DNA of 64,000 nt from contig JASNGC010000004.1 in assembly GCA_038659295.1 (NCBI GenBank), positions 62,001 through 126,000 on the forward strand, given 5' to 3'. Made by a program: the position numbers and the translations under genes. Below the pieces are notes generated by a model. The model had not been told where the DNA came from. It was given only the letters and a program-made list of their open reading frames with translations, and did not search any database. Source of the stretch: Enterocytospora artemiae (lineage: Eukaryota > Microsporidia). This document shows, piece after piece, positions 9,518 to 19,729 of this stretch; within the stretch, counting starts at the first letter, position 1; each line of letters begins with the position of its first letter.

Positions 9518-9905
9518 TCTGTGCTTTGCTCAATGTGTTTTTAATCTCCCTACAACACAACTTTCTCAACTCTCCTGTCAACATCAATTCGAAAGAAGTA
9601 GTGATATCTTCCCCTATTATGGTCTTTCTATTCATCTTCTGTGCCAATTCCGACGAGTTTAAAGCAGTATCCTCCAAAAGCGACTGTGCAATTCCACAGA
9701 GTACAGACAAAGAATTCCTAGTCATTGTGATAGAACCATCTGGCACAGCTTCCTTGAGACATTTCTTGATTGCAGACTTAAACATAAGACCGGTAGATGG
9801 ATCCACTGCCTTTCTCTTCTTATGGGATTTTAGCTGTGAATCAGTTGCGGGAATACTTTTCGCTGGTGCTTTTCCGGAGCTCTTTGTTGGGGGCATTGAA
9901 GACAT
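9501..9905 (-). CDS. Histone H2B
   Basis: Core nucleosome histone. After a Lys/Ser/Pro-rich tail of about 40 residues comes the histone fold: KSAIKKCLKEAVPDG (alpha 1), MTRNSLSVLCGIAQSLLEDTA (alpha 2), then NRKTIIGEDITTSFELMLTGEL and RKLCCREIKNTLSKAQ (alpha C). The TGEL-RKL pattern corresponds to the H2B PGELAKHA signature. At 134 residues it is of normal length but strongly diverged, as microsporidian histones are. The ATG directly follows CCCC. The stop lies within a TTATTT run, giving AATAAA at the stop on the gene strand. Confidence 0.93.
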   Translation of the reverse strand: MSSMPPTKSSGKAPAKSIPATDSQLKSHKKRKAVDPSTGLMFKSAIKKCLKEAVPDGSITMTRNSLSVLCGIAQSLLEDTALNSSELAQKMNRKTIIGEDITTSFELMLTGELRKLCCREIKNTLSKAQTKRAK

Positions 9906-10590
9906 GGGGTGGAATAATTTATGAATATTTAAAGATTATTGGGAGGGAAAAGGAAAAATATGAATTATTAGGAGGGAAATAGACAGTGAAAGTACGAAAC
10001 TACAGAAATTGTATTGCAATAATGTGTATGATCATTGAAGATGTATTGCTAATATACTCTGTTTGTTTAGGATCTTTTTGTGGTGTTTTTATGTTCTTTC
10101 ATCACTCTGACTTTGTTAATTTTTCCTTTGTCTTCTCCAATTCGCTTTATTCGGAAACATACGAAAAAGGAGAGAGTGCCGGAAAATATGGTAGATAAAT
10201 GTTTTGGGCCATAAAAACAATGTTCGAATATGATTCTACATTATGAACGCGGTAATCAGACAGATATTAGTCAGAGAATTTTGTAAAAACCTATATTTGA
10301 GGCCGGACATTATTGGTCAAAATATTTCTTAACCGACCGAAAACATTTTTAAAATTATTAAGACATATGTTGCGATAAAAGAATATAAATAATTCTGGAA
10401 AATGAATCTATCACACAGTTGAAGATAATTTAACAAATATTTTTGTCTGAAAAGGTGTGATATGTGTACAAACAAGACAATATTGGCTTATGGATCTGAA
10501 TTTAATTAAAAATTCATGGTTTGAATTGGTAAAAAGCTTCTAACATCATTAAACATTAGTTACCATATTTTAGAAATTTTTTATCCAAAA
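9906..10590. other. Intergenic, no supported gene
   Basis: Contains an open frame at 9986-10198 that begins with GTG and has no start signal. I treat it as chance. One GTGATGA on the minus strand near 10105 has no partner D box. It presumably holds the promoters of H2B and of the gene at 10591. Confidence 0.45.
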
Positions 10591-12078
10591 ATGTTTAAAA
10601 GAAAAGACTCCGAACTTATTTTACTGCTTGATTCATCCGAGAGCTATAGCACATCATCTGAAAATGAAGACTTAATACTCTGCCTATCTTCCGAAGAAAA
10701 TTTCACAACTTCGGTAGCTTCCCATGCGAAAATGAAAAAATATATAAGTGAAGATCATCTAAACAATCCACAAATGGGTTTGTCCCTTTACCTATCGAAA
10801 GCAATTAATAGTACAGAAGAACCTAATAACTCATATGTCATGGCAAATGAAAATAGGTCTGAAGTATCAAGTTTTATAGGTCCAGCCATGGTTCAAACCA
10901 CATTTGACAAACAAAATTTTTCATTATCTGGTGTTAAAACTCTCCCAATATCGTCCAATTCAGAAATAATTCCCCAGCCAGTTAAAAAAAGGTTAAAACA
11001 ACTAAGAAATAGTACTATTGCAAATGCAGATAATCAAAACAATGTCATCGATATAAAGAGAACAAAAATAGACATAATACTTTATTCTGCCAAAAAAACT
11101 GATGATGGTTTGAGTGATATCTCTTTAGACAAAAATATCTTACAAAATACAAATAGTGCAATAGATACTAACCTCGGTTTAGATATGGTATCCACAAACT
11201 TAAATTGTAATACTGGTGATGATATAGCTTCAAGAAATACGATTGCGTCACGTGTGGTTAGTGATTCTTATTCTTCAACCATAGAAGGCATTTTATTAGA
11301 TCATAAAGAATCAATTCAGAAGTCAAATTCTGTCGATAACATAAAGCCAGAAGAATCTAGCTCAGTAAAATTTAAAGATAAAACCACTGAAGAATCTTTA
11401 ATGCAGTCAAGTATTGAAAAGATATATAGTAGCTTAAAAAAAGGAAATATGATAGAGAAGAGGAGTTGCTGTGAAGGAGCATCTTATTCATGTAATCCAG
11501 AAATAGCAGCAGATACTAATGGGTCTAGCAAATCAAATGCTATTTCCGGTGAAAATAATCCTGCAAAATATACTGTTATTTTTACTTCTGGTGAATACCA
11601 GAAAACAATTTATATGAATGAAACAGATTCTATAGGTATTTTATTCGATGAAATTTTTGGGCCTAAATCAGAGAATATTGCTGATGCAAAATTGATTTAC
11701 GAAGATATGAAACTAAATAGAATGCTAACGGCGGAAGAATCTGGATTTTTTGAAGGAGTAAATTACATTACATCAGAAAACTTCGAATTCAAACCAAATA
11801 TTAGGTTTATAATTAATACAAGTGCAACAGTCAGCTATAGTTGTGAAATGGATGTGAACATGAAAGTATCAGAAATACTTATCAAAGATTGCAGATATGC
11901 TCCAGATAAAACCACTATAATTGACGTAAATGAATCTTGGATATTCCTTATTAAAAATGGCACAATTATAGGGAAAAATAATGTAATTAAGGATGTTATA
12001 GAAGAGGGTGATATTATTGATTTAATTAGTGTAGATAAAATATCGATATCGGAACCAAAATCATTGAAAAAACCATAA
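10591..12078 (+). CDS. SUMO-interaction-motif protein with C-terminal ubiquitin-like folds, Esc2/Rad60/NIP45-like
   Basis: A 495-residue protein. The N-terminus has two classic SUMO-interaction motifs, LILLLDSSES (residues 9-18) and LILCLSSEE (28-36), each hydrophobic then Ser/acidic. The middle, to about residue 320, is polar and disordered. Residues about 326-390 (KYTVIFTSGEYQKTIYM, then LIYEDMKLNRML) and 405-487 (IRFIINTSATVSYSCEM, then GDIIDLISVD) look like two beta-grasp ubiquitin/SUMO-like domains. SIMs followed by two SUMO-like domains is the Rad60-Esc2-NIP45 architecture. Those proteins act in SUMO-dependent repair of replication intermediates. The identification rests on architecture, not on a strong sequence match. 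Confidence 0.5.
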   Translation: MFKRKDSELILLLDSSESYSTSSENEDLILCLSSEENFTTSVASHAKMKKYISEDHLNNPQMGLSLYLSKAINSTEEPNNSYVMANENRSEVSSFIGPAMVQTTFDKQNFSLSGVKTLPISSNSEIIPQPVKKRLKQLRNSTIANADNQNNVIDIKRTKIDIILYSAKKTDDGLSDISLDKNILQNTNSAIDTNLGLDMVSTNLNCNTGDDIASRNTIASRVVSDSYSSTIEGILLDHKESIQKSNSVDNIKPEESSSVKFKDKTTEESLMQSSIEKIYSSLKKGNMIEKRSCCEGASYSCNPEIAADTNGSSKSNAISGENNPAKYTVIFTSGEYQKTIYMNETDSIGILFDEIFGPKSENIADAKLIYEDMKLNRMLTAEESGFFEGVNYITSENFEFKPNIRFIINTSATVSYSCEMDVNMKVSEILIKDCRYAPDKTTIIDVNESWIFLIKNGTIIGKNNVIKDVIEEGDIIDLISVDKISISEPKSLKKP

Positions 12079-12192
12079 TAAATAAATTGAATCTAGAAGA
12101 TATCTATTCTAAATGTGAAAATATTGGTCCTTATCTTTGCTTTATATATCTTTGAAATCTAACTATAATTTCTTTTCTGACCCCTTCCTAGG

Positions 12193-13446
12193 ATGGAAAT
12201 CGATCTATATAATGATAGCTCTAAGCAAGTAGAGGCAAAAGTAAATAAAATAGTCACGTCATACACTTGGGTTATACTTGCCTCGACCATGGAAATTTTG
12301 GCTGCTGTGGGTTGTTTTACTCGCTTCTCTAACGCCTATCTGCTGTATGCCAGTGCATTCACATATTTTTATTTTCAACTGTTCCACAAATTAATTCATT
12401 CTAGGAATGGTAGGGAATGGTTGAGACAGACACTGGTATTTATGAGCTCTATCAAGATATTTCAGGAATTACTAAATCATAGATGTCATACTGGTAAACA
12501 AAAAAATAACCTAAATCAGAACAGTGAAAAAATATCGTTGCAGGCATACTCCTTAAAAAGAGACCCTTTCAAAAATGGAAACAAAAATTCTTCCAACACT
12601 CTTGGTTTTATTATTTTTCTACCAATATTCATTTCATCAATCCTGTTTTTAAGCGGAACCAAGCAGCTTTTCCACAATAATCACTTGTCTATGCTGGGCA
12701 ATATTCTATACACTATTCCACTATGTTTTATATTCGCAACCCTGAAATCTATATTCATTTTGCTGAATTCGCCAGACACCTGTAAATATTCCGGATTATT
12801 TGTCTATGTAAGAAAGACAATTGGCTTGGAGCTGGCACTCTTAAAAATATTTAGCCTAGCCACTGTTGTTGTTTTATTGGGTATGCTCCTGATTAGGCCA
12901 CTGTTAAATTTAATTCCATTTATAAAATTTACTACTGTGGGTATTAGTATTATTTCTTTAGAAATTATAATAAAAATATTTCTATATAATACCTTAATAA
13001 ATATTGTTCACAAGATTTTGATCTATAATATGAGGCATCTAATGAATAATAAATCGGGTATAGCAATAAAGAATAAATCCTCTGTTGAAAGTAGAAAACA
13101 AACTATTGAAACCGATAATATAGGGCAAGAAAGTTCCACAGTTTTGAATAATCCAGTAAATAGATACGATAATCTCATACTCTCCCTACTGAATCCTTGT
13201 GCTGTTAACTCTTCAAAGGTATCCCTTAATACTCTATCTGATGTATTAAAAGCAATCCAACATTCTAGAGATGCTTATGAATCCTCATTCTATATAACTG
13301 TCCCTCAAATTCAGGAAAAATATCCTAAAAGAATGAAAGCCTATGGTTTTAGAAATATACTATTTTATTTAAGATATTTAATTGAAAAAAATATGTTATT
13401 GATCAGATACGAGTATATACTACGAGAAACTCTGGAAAGTAGTTAA
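12193..13446 (+). CDS. Polytopic membrane protein with soluble C-terminal domain, unknown
   Basis: A 417-residue protein with about six or seven hydrophobic helices. They lie roughly at residues 25-42, 48-68, 135-155, 165-188, 210-235 and 240-275. After a polar stretch near 285-310, a soluble C-terminal domain of about 100 residues ends in YLIEKNMLLIRYEYILRE, which is winged-helix-like in pattern. I recognise no family. Six helices followed by a cytoplasmic C-terminal domain would suit a nuclear-envelope or ER protein, but nothing specific supports that. The ATG follows CCCCTTCCTAGG. Confidence 0.75.
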   Translation: MEIDLYNDSSKQVEAKVNKIVTSYTWVILASTMEILAAVGCFTRFSNAYLLYASAFTYFYFQLFHKLIHSRNGREWLRQTLVFMSSIKIFQELLNHRCHTGKQKNNLNQNSEKISLQAYSLKRDPFKNGNKNSSNTLGFIIFLPIFISSILFLSGTKQLFHNNHLSMLGNILYTIPLCFIFATLKSIFILLNSPDTCKYSGLFVYVRKTIGLELALLKIFSLATVVVLLGMLLIRPLLNLIPFIKFTTVGISIISLEIIIKIFLYNTLINIVHKILIYNMRHLMNNKSGIAIKNKSSVESRKQTIETDNIGQESSTVLNNPVNRYDNLILSLLNPCAVNSSKVSLNTLSDVLKAIQHSRDAYESSFYITVPQIQEKYPKRMKAYGFRNILFYLRYLIEKNMLLIRYEYILRETLESS

Positions 13447-13951
13447 AAATAACATGGAAAAATGAATTCTCAATAAATAAATTTAAGCTGATGCATTTGC
13501 AGAATTGGAAAATTCTCTGTAATGGTATTGTAATATAATACTCAAAAGGTTTCTGCACAGTATACAAAGATTGGGTTTGTGATTTCAAATAATGAAAAAT
13601 TTTGTAACAAATTATTTTTTTAAACATCATAAGTGAGATTTCGTATTTAAGAAACTCAATTTCAAGCAGTGAATAGACATTTTATAAATACAATAACATG
13701 AAGGAGGGCAGCATTGTATCATATACAGAGAACGAATCATCAACTATCTAATTTGGATATTATCTCTCTATTTCCCTTCAAATACTGAAAAAGTTGTAGA
13801 TGTTTTTAGAATGATGATATCGCCTTAATAAATGGTTGTTTTACGATATTTATGTATAACTAACTGCAAATATAATTAAACACAACAATCATAAATAAAG
13901 ATACACAAAGGTCAGATTTCTCAGTCAAATACACGCTATTTTTCAACTAAT
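13447..13951. other. Convergent 3' spacer, no supported gene
   Basis: Lies between two tail-to-tail genes. A minus-strand frame at 13403-13630 starts ATGATG but overlaps the upstream gene, has no CCC signal and matches nothing. No RNA gene was identified. Confidence 0.45.
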
Positions 13952-16678
13952 TTATTTATTTAAAATCATTTTTAATAAAAACCTGTTTTTTCTGTTCATT
14001 CTATATTCCTCCTCCATAATCTGTTTAATTTCATAGTACTCATCCCCCTTAATGTTTTTATGGTGGTATACCAGATGCTTCAAAGCATCCACTAATCTAA
14101 GATCTTTATTGGTACGAAGACGCATAATAATAAGTTGATAGAGTGTTACCGCATATGACTCTGGAAGCAATCGAAAATAAGAAGAAATCTTGCTATTCAT
14201 AATATCAATATTCGATTCTACGCCCAGATAGGTAGAAGCATCTGTCTCATTATTTACCGCCTTATCTTCGATACCTAACTCATTGCTGGCACCAGATACG
14301 GTTTTATTTGTCAGTGTATCTTTCCTTTCTTTATTTGAATCGGAAATCAATTCTGCCTTGCTGTATATACTTTCCACTATATCATCTATATCGCCCATTT
14401 TAATAGATTTGATTAATCTGTTATACTCTGAACTGTCCGTGGTATCATTTGCAATCACTTCAATTTTCGGCTTGTCCCTATAAAACATTGTTACGCCTTC
14501 TCTTGATAGTATATATAATTTAGTTTCCTGGGCGATAATTCCTCTACATTCAATAATTTTTGAAGGATTAAAACTATTTAAGTGATTGACCTTTCCTAAA
14601 GTATCTGAGTAGTTTTCCCAATTTCTATTGATAGAAATTTGAATAGTTTGTTTTAATTCAAAATCATTTAAATATTTCCTATTACTGTTACCAATATCAT
14701 TCTGATATATTTTTACCTGATTTGCCAATCCGGAACAGAATATATTGTTACTGTTAGAATCAATGTATTCTACGGATTTTGGTTTGTTGTATACTTCATT
14801 TCTATGTCTTGATTGTAAAATAGATTTAAAAGCATCTATAAAATTCAATTCCAAATCATAAATTAAAACTTGATTGATGGTTGTAATAAGTATCTTATTG
14901 CAGTCAACATTAAAACTTATAATATTATGATCAATATTTATAGAATAAATATCACCCACAATATTTTTTCCCAACATACCGTTACCTCTATCAATAACAC
15001 TGTTTTTTTCTTGTACCTTAATGAAGTACTTCGTGAGTTTATTATTCATATCAATTGTGTATAAATATTGCTTATAATACTTCATATTAATAATGTTTTT
15101 ACAAGGTATTGAATCAATCAACATACCCCTCTGAATATCTATGATTGAAACTACTGAAGAAGCCATGCCAGATATAAAAAAGATACATCCATCTTCCGTA
15201 GCTGTGGAAATATTTATATTATTCGAACTTTCTACATTAACAGAAAATGATCTGTAAGGGGCGAGATGACTGACTTTTCTATGCCTACCACCTATATTAA
15301 ATGCACTTATGTGACCCCTATCTGTAATTACAAACACAGATTCGTTTATTAAGTGAACAGCAGTAATCTGTCCAAAATTAGACCTTTCCAATTCAAAATC
15401 CTTAGCTAATGTCCCATCAACCTCTAGCATATTTTTTTCTTTGGAAAGTATTTGAATATTACTCTCTCGGCCACAGTCTATTAGCTCGGCTATACAGGTA
15501 GAGTTAGAATATATCCTACATACTCCATCTTTACATCCTACAGCCAGTAGGTCCTTGGCATCGAAACAAAGAATGTGAGGAAGCGGAATGGAAGTAGTTA
15601 TAACTTCAGCATGGACATCAAATACAAGGATATACGCTGAATTAAAGAATGCTACAGTATAGTTGGACAGGGCCAAGTGTTTTAGATCAGAACTTTTATA
15701 TGGAATGTTTGTTGTAATACGAGTTATATCGGTAGTGTAGATTTCTTCAACACTCATTAAACTTTCACCTACTTTGTATAGTATAAAATGTCTATTTTCA
15801 TCATTCTTCTGAACCACCCCAACCAATTTGCTACTAATCGATGCATGTTCAAAAAACTTAGTTGTAATTAATATATTTATCTGCAATTTAGTTGTATGCA
15901 GCAAAAAAGGGTCCAGAATTGAATCTAAACACTCAAGGTTTTTTAATTTATCTTCTTCGCATGTTATGATATCTTTAGAACTACCATTTTCACAACCTAT
16001 AGAATGAATTCCTTGTCTATTTACCACTATAATCCTGTCATCAATCAGCCCTACATCCAGAATATTACTACGACTCTTATTAATAATTCTTGATTTTCCT
16101 GTTTGTAAGTTTATTAAACTGACCAACCCTTCCACAGATGTAGCCAGGACAAAATTGGATGGATTACCAGAGAAGTTCAATATTACCTTCATTCTATCAA
16201 CAGTGCCTATCCCAGATATTCTATAAACTCGTCTAAAAAGGGTAAACTTAAATTCAATGGGAATTAACCAGATTTCCACTGCATTAGAAGTAGAAATTGC
16301 AAGGAATGTCGAATTATTACATATTGAATCGGCAACACGAGATAACTGTCCGATTATATTATTCTTAAATGTGTTTTGCAGCAAAGGCCCGTGGGAAGGG
16401 CCAATTCTATTTTCTTCCGAAGAACAAATAGTATTGTAGACACTCATATCGCTGATAACAACGTAATACACTTTGTCCTTTGTGCTTATAAATAATCTCC
16501 CATCACAAATTGAAAATTTTTCAATTTCACTATCACATCTGGCTACAAGAGAAACAGAATTATTTATACAAGCAAATAAATTATTATTTGCGCTAAAGTA
16601 CAAAATATGCTTATCAAATTGAAAACTGGAATGATCTGAGGAAATTGGAATAGATGAGTGAAAAACGAAGTCAGACAT
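13952..16678 (-). CDS. WD40 U3 snoRNP protein, PWP2-like (Utp12-domain family)
   Basis: A 908-residue beta-propeller protein with a C-terminal Utp12 domain, the design of the UTP-B subcomplex of the small-subunit processome (Pwp2, Utp12, Utp13, Utp21). The blades are degenerate. The stretch ITAVHLINESVFVITDRGHI followed by SAFNIGGRHRKVSHLAPYRSF tracks the Pwp2 pattern VTA..F...G..v.S.S.DG.VRAFDL.RYRNFRTF..P. Later DGCIFFI and QRGMLIDSI fit the next blade. Residues about 815-880 (LPESYAVTLYQLIIMRLRTN) match the Utp12 helical domain. The ATG has CCC eight bases upstream. Membership of the Utp12-domain group is firmer than the choice of Pwp2. Confidence 0.7.
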   Translation of the reverse strand: MSDFVFHSSIPISSDHSSFQFDKHILYFSANNNLFACINNSVSLVARCDSEIEKFSICDGRLFISTKDKVYYVVISDMSVYNTICSSEENRIGPSHGPLLQNTFKNNIIGQLSRVADSICNNSTFLAISTSNAVEIWLIPIEFKFTLFRRVYRISGIGTVDRMKVILNFSGNPSNFVLATSVEGLVSLINLQTGKSRIINKSRSNILDVGLIDDRIIVVNRQGIHSIGCENGSSKDIITCEEDKLKNLECLDSILDPFLLHTTKLQINILITTKFFEHASISSKLVGVVQKNDENRHFILYKVGESLMSVEEIYTTDITRITTNIPYKSSDLKHLALSNYTVAFFNSAYILVFDVHAEVITTSIPLPHILCFDAKDLLAVGCKDGVCRIYSNSTCIAELIDCGRESNIQILSKEKNMLEVDGTLAKDFELERSNFGQITAVHLINESVFVITDRGHISAFNIGGRHRKVSHLAPYRSFSVNVESSNNINISTATEDGCIFFISGMASSVVSIIDIQRGMLIDSIPCKNIINMKYYKQYLYTIDMNNKLTKYFIKVQEKNSVIDRGNGMLGKNIVGDIYSINIDHNIISFNVDCNKILITTINQVLIYDLELNFIDAFKSILQSRHRNEVYNKPKSVEYIDSNSNNIFCSGLANQVKIYQNDIGNSNRKYLNDFELKQTIQISINRNWENYSDTLGKVNHLNSFNPSKIIECRGIIAQETKLYILSREGVTMFYRDKPKIEVIANDTTDSSEYNRLIKSIKMGDIDDIVESIYSKAELISDSNKERKDTLTNKTVSGASNELGIEDKAVNNETDASTYLGVESNIDIMNSKISSYFRLLPESYAVTLYQLIIMRLRTNKDLRLVDALKHLVYHHKNIKGDEYYEIKQIMEEEYRMNRKNRFLLKMILNK

Positions 16679-17236
16679 AAAAGGGCAGGGAATTTTTAAA
16701 AATTATGAACTATTTGAATTCTATAAGGAAAATCCAAAGAAATAATGGATTTATTGCATAACTTTTAAACTAGAAAATAAGTGTATTTTCTTCGGTTGAA
16801 TTAATATACCAAATTGTTGAATTTAGATAACAGATGATTTGATTAATAGCAACTATTACTTGCATTTCTTGGTTAACAGTTGATATATTTCAAATTATTT
16901 GACTAAAAGTAATTATTCACTAGTGGATTTTAAACAGAAAGTGCAGAAACGATAATTAAGTAAACCCATGGATTCTGATACAGTATAAACAAACAGCTTA
17001 AATTAAAATTGATGAAGTCAGAAAAAGCATTCATCACGACTCAGTCTGGGGCGGCTATTCTCATCACTCTTCATGGGGTTGCCAAATAATTTAAATTTAT
17101 TTAAAAAAAGGAGGGAAAAGTAACACACCATGATAAGTGCCTTTATGACATAGAGTGGATATTTCTTAACAGTTAATTAAATATAACATTGATATATAAA
17201 AAGAAACCTGCTCAAAAATCCAAAACTATAGTTTCT
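16679..17236. other. Spacer holding the snoRNA gene
   Basis: 558-base spacer between PWP2 and beta-adaptin, both on the minus strand. Apart from the C/D snoRNA at 17012-17074 it shows only AT-rich sequence. Confidence 0.5.
17012..17074 (-). ncRNA. C/D box snoRNA, guide complementary to LSU rRNA P-loop
   Basis: Read on the minus strand the 63-base element contains, in order: ATGAAG (5' stem), A, C box GTGATGA, a 16-base guide, D' box CTGA, GTC, C' box GTGATGA, nine bases, D box CTGA, and CTTCAT (3' stem). The terminal 6-base stem is perfect and both C boxes match RUGAUGA exactly. The D' guide (GAATAGCCGCCCCAGA) is antisense to the conserved LSU motif CUGGGGCGG. By the D+5 rule it would direct 2'-O-methylation of the second G of GGGG. 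I believe this is the P-loop position equal to E. coli Gm2251 and yeast Gm2619 (snR67). The guide between C' and D is short. The element lies alone in an intergenic spacer. Confidence 0.85.
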
Positions 17237-19729
17237 TTATTCCTCTAAAATATTTAAAATACTCCCCTCTCCCTTTAACACTATCTGATTACTAAATGTC
17301 TTTCCAAATATTGTTTTACCTAAAATGTCAAACACAAATGAGCTATCATTTATGGCATATACTCTCTTAAAATCAAATTCATCTATCAAGATGTAATCAC
17401 TTAGATTCGTAAAGTTGTAATCAAATTCTTCAATAGTACACTTTCTAGGAGAAATAAGTTCGGCTAGCCTAAAATCAACCAGGTGAATAAGATTATTAAT
17501 AGTCAACTCAAATGAAAGTGATATATCCTTCGGATCAATATTACATAAAATCATATTAAAAGGTGCAGGCTGCAACTGATAATAATCCTCATTGTTAGGT
17601 GCATCAGGGTATTCTTTACCTAGCTCTCTAGTGTAGCCACTACTAACTCCTTCATTGGAATAATCCACAACCATTGTTTTTTCCAACATTCCATATCTAT
17701 ACTTTATATGAGTTTTTGAAAGGGCATTTTCTACTTTCAGGATAAACTGGTCTTTTACAATTGAAAGCGATCCAGTAAATGAGGACTCATTTATAAGAAC
17801 CGGAAAAGAATACGATTTTATAAAAATGAAATTATTGTTCATAGATATTGGAACAGGTAAGTTGCTAGCATCTCTTTCACTTGAACTATTATTAACTGAT
17901 TTTAAATGGTGTGATTGCTTTCCATTGCTAGATTCTGCATTGGTTATTTTTAGCGTTTTTTTAAAGTCAACTTTAGGTAGGTCTAGTTTCTCCTCAGTTT
18001 CTAGAGTATCTACGTAATATACCCAATCTGGCAGTGCATTATTGATATTTTTCATAATAATTCCGATTCTTCTATCCCCAGTTTCTTTTTTAAGAATTTT
18101 TAATGAATTCTTACATTGCTCTAATGAAATTGCAGATTTATGGTACAGCATCAAATACATCCTAGCAAGATGTTTCAAAACCGTGTGGTTTGCTTCAAAC
18201 ATATGGTTAGAAAAAGCATTATTACCTTTGTAATGCAGTATTCCATGGAAGTGTTTGAGTAAATTGTCTTCCTGAGAAATAGTGGCAGGTAAACATTGGC
18301 AAAACAAGCCCACCATTTCAAAATACAAACATAATAAATCAATGTTATCTTGAACTTCTTTGTTATCTCTACAATTACTGAGACTGAAGTGATCAAAATT
18401 TTCAATTTGGTTCTGACTCAAAATATCGCTCAAGTTTATTCCACACAGAAATCCATCTATATCTACTCTATATTTCTTGAAGTCAACAAGATCTTTATGC
18501 CTAATCATAAATTTAAACAGATTTAAGTATTCACTTTTGGAAATAAAGTTGAGAATTCCCGGCAGATATCTCCCAAATCGAACACTCAATTTAAATATTT
18601 CCAAGGTTGATGATTTGGTGAGCAGGTTAATTTGACTTTGTATTTCTGAAATTGCAAAATCATCATATTTCCTAATAAGTATTCTTAGTTTTGTAAACTT
18701 TATGTATTCAGGATCATTTTCTTGAATTGAAAATATTGATGAGTCATAATTTACAAGGCCAATAAACGATTCAATAAAATTTAGTATATTGTATAGTTGT
18801 TCGCTCCTCAAATTAAAAAATCCGATTGCATGATCAAAAATAAGTTGATAATATTCAAGCTTATTTAAATTTGGTTTGTTTAAACTAACCGTCTCATCAT
18901 CTGTATTTTGAATAATATCCATAATCTTAGTTGATGCTAAGTAAAATATACTCACATCTGTATGATTCAACAATTTTGCCAGAGTGTCCAGAATGTGAAT
19001 GTCTACCTCCTTATATTTTAGAACATTCATAGCCAATCTGAGCCCTTGGATATTGTTATTCTCAAAATATTTTAGAACCAGGTCTACCAAATCACCCAAG
19101 TATATGATATTTTCGTGCTGTTCTATGATCGATATTGTTTTCAAAACACTCATTTGAACAAATTCATCTTTATCATTCATCAGAGTTTTAATCATTTTTG
19201 GAAAATCAGACTCAAAAAATAGTTCCCTGTTTTTCAAATAAAAAATTCCCAGGGTTACTGAAATGGTTTTCCTGATTTCTACATTGGGATGAATACACAT
19301 TCTCCTTATGGAATTTACATAATTTTTTAAAATGACCTCATCTGCTAGTCGGATTGCGTCATTTGTAGCTGTTCTTTGAATTGCCCAGTTTTTATCATTA
19401 AAATCCTTCAAAAAGGTGTTTATGCACATAAATTGACAGGCAGGCCTGTCCTGGCTGTACTGCTTCAAATAGATATTACACAACTCTTTTAATTCCAGGC
19501 TAGTTGTGTCGATTACCCTCAAGACATCACTATAAAGTATGCCAAGGTCATAATTTTTCTGTAGCATACTGATTATGGTTCTCATTGCCTTTACTTGAAG
19601 GGACTTTGATTGTAAATCTTCCTGTAAGGTGGAAATGCTTTTAGACGGTTGTAATTTATTATCAAAAATGATATGTGATAGTTTTCTAATAGTCTCATTG
19701 CATTTATTGATTGGTTCATTGCGCTGCAT
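17237..19729 (-). CDS. Clathrin-adaptor beta subunit (beta-adaptin of an AP complex)
   Basis: A large subunit of a heterotetrameric AP vesicle coat. The N-terminal two thirds is an Armadillo/HEAT solenoid. Diagnostic parts are LKELCNIYLKQYSQDRPACQ followed by MCINTFLKDFNDKNWAIQRTA, matching the beta-adaptin series LKKLVYLYLMNYAKSQPDMA / AVNTFVKDCEDPNPLIRALA. HPNVEIRKTISVTLGIFYL fits the next repeat. After a hinge near residues 590-640 the C-terminal 190 residues are beta-rich, as expected for an ear, but with little identity. The 830-residue length suits AP beta subunits; the AP type (1, 2 or 3) cannot be told. No CCC precedes the ATG. Confidence 0.8.
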   Translation of the reverse strand: MQRNEPINKCNETIRKLSHIIFDNKLQPSKSISTLQEDLQSKSLQVKAMRTIISMLQKNYDLGILYSDVLRVIDTTSLELKELCNIYLKQYSQDRPACQFMCINTFLKDFNDKNWAIQRTATNDAIRLADEVILKNYVNSIRRMCIHPNVEIRKTISVTLGIFYLKNRELFFESDFPKMIKTLMNDKDEFVQMSVLKTISIIEQHENIIYLGDLVDLVLKYFENNNIQGLRLAMNVLKYKEVDIHILDTLAKLLNHTDVSIFYLASTKIMDIIQNTDDETVSLNKPNLNKLEYYQLIFDHAIGFFNLRSEQLYNILNFIESFIGLVNYDSSIFSIQENDPEYIKFTKLRILIRKYDDFAISEIQSQINLLTKSSTLEIFKLSVRFGRYLPGILNFISKSEYLNLFKFMIRHKDLVDFKKYRVDIDGFLCGINLSDILSQNQIENFDHFSLSNCRDNKEVQDNIDLLCLYFEMVGLFCQCLPATISQEDNLLKHFHGILHYKGNNAFSNHMFEANHTVLKHLARMYLMLYHKSAISLEQCKNSLKILKKETGDRRIGIIMKNINNALPDWVYYVDTLETEEKLDLPKVDFKKTLKITNAESSNGKQSHHLKSVNNSSSERDASNLPVPISMNNNFIFIKSYSFPVLINESSFTGSLSIVKDQFILKVENALSKTHIKYRYGMLEKTMVVDYSNEGVSSGYTRELGKEYPDAPNNEDYYQLQPAPFNMILCNIDPKDISLSFELTINNLIHLVDFRLAELISPRKCTIEEFDYNFTNLSDYILIDEFDFKRVYAINDSSFVFDILGKTIFGKTFSNQIVLKGEGSILNILEE

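Noticed and set aside
9986..10198. 70-codon plus-strand frame upstream of H2B
   Set aside because: Begins with GTG, no start signal, no motif; lies in the H2B promoter region.
13403..13630. 75-codon minus-strand frame starting ATGATG
   Set aside because: Overlaps the end of the 12193-13446 gene, has no CCC/GGG start signal and no recognised motif.
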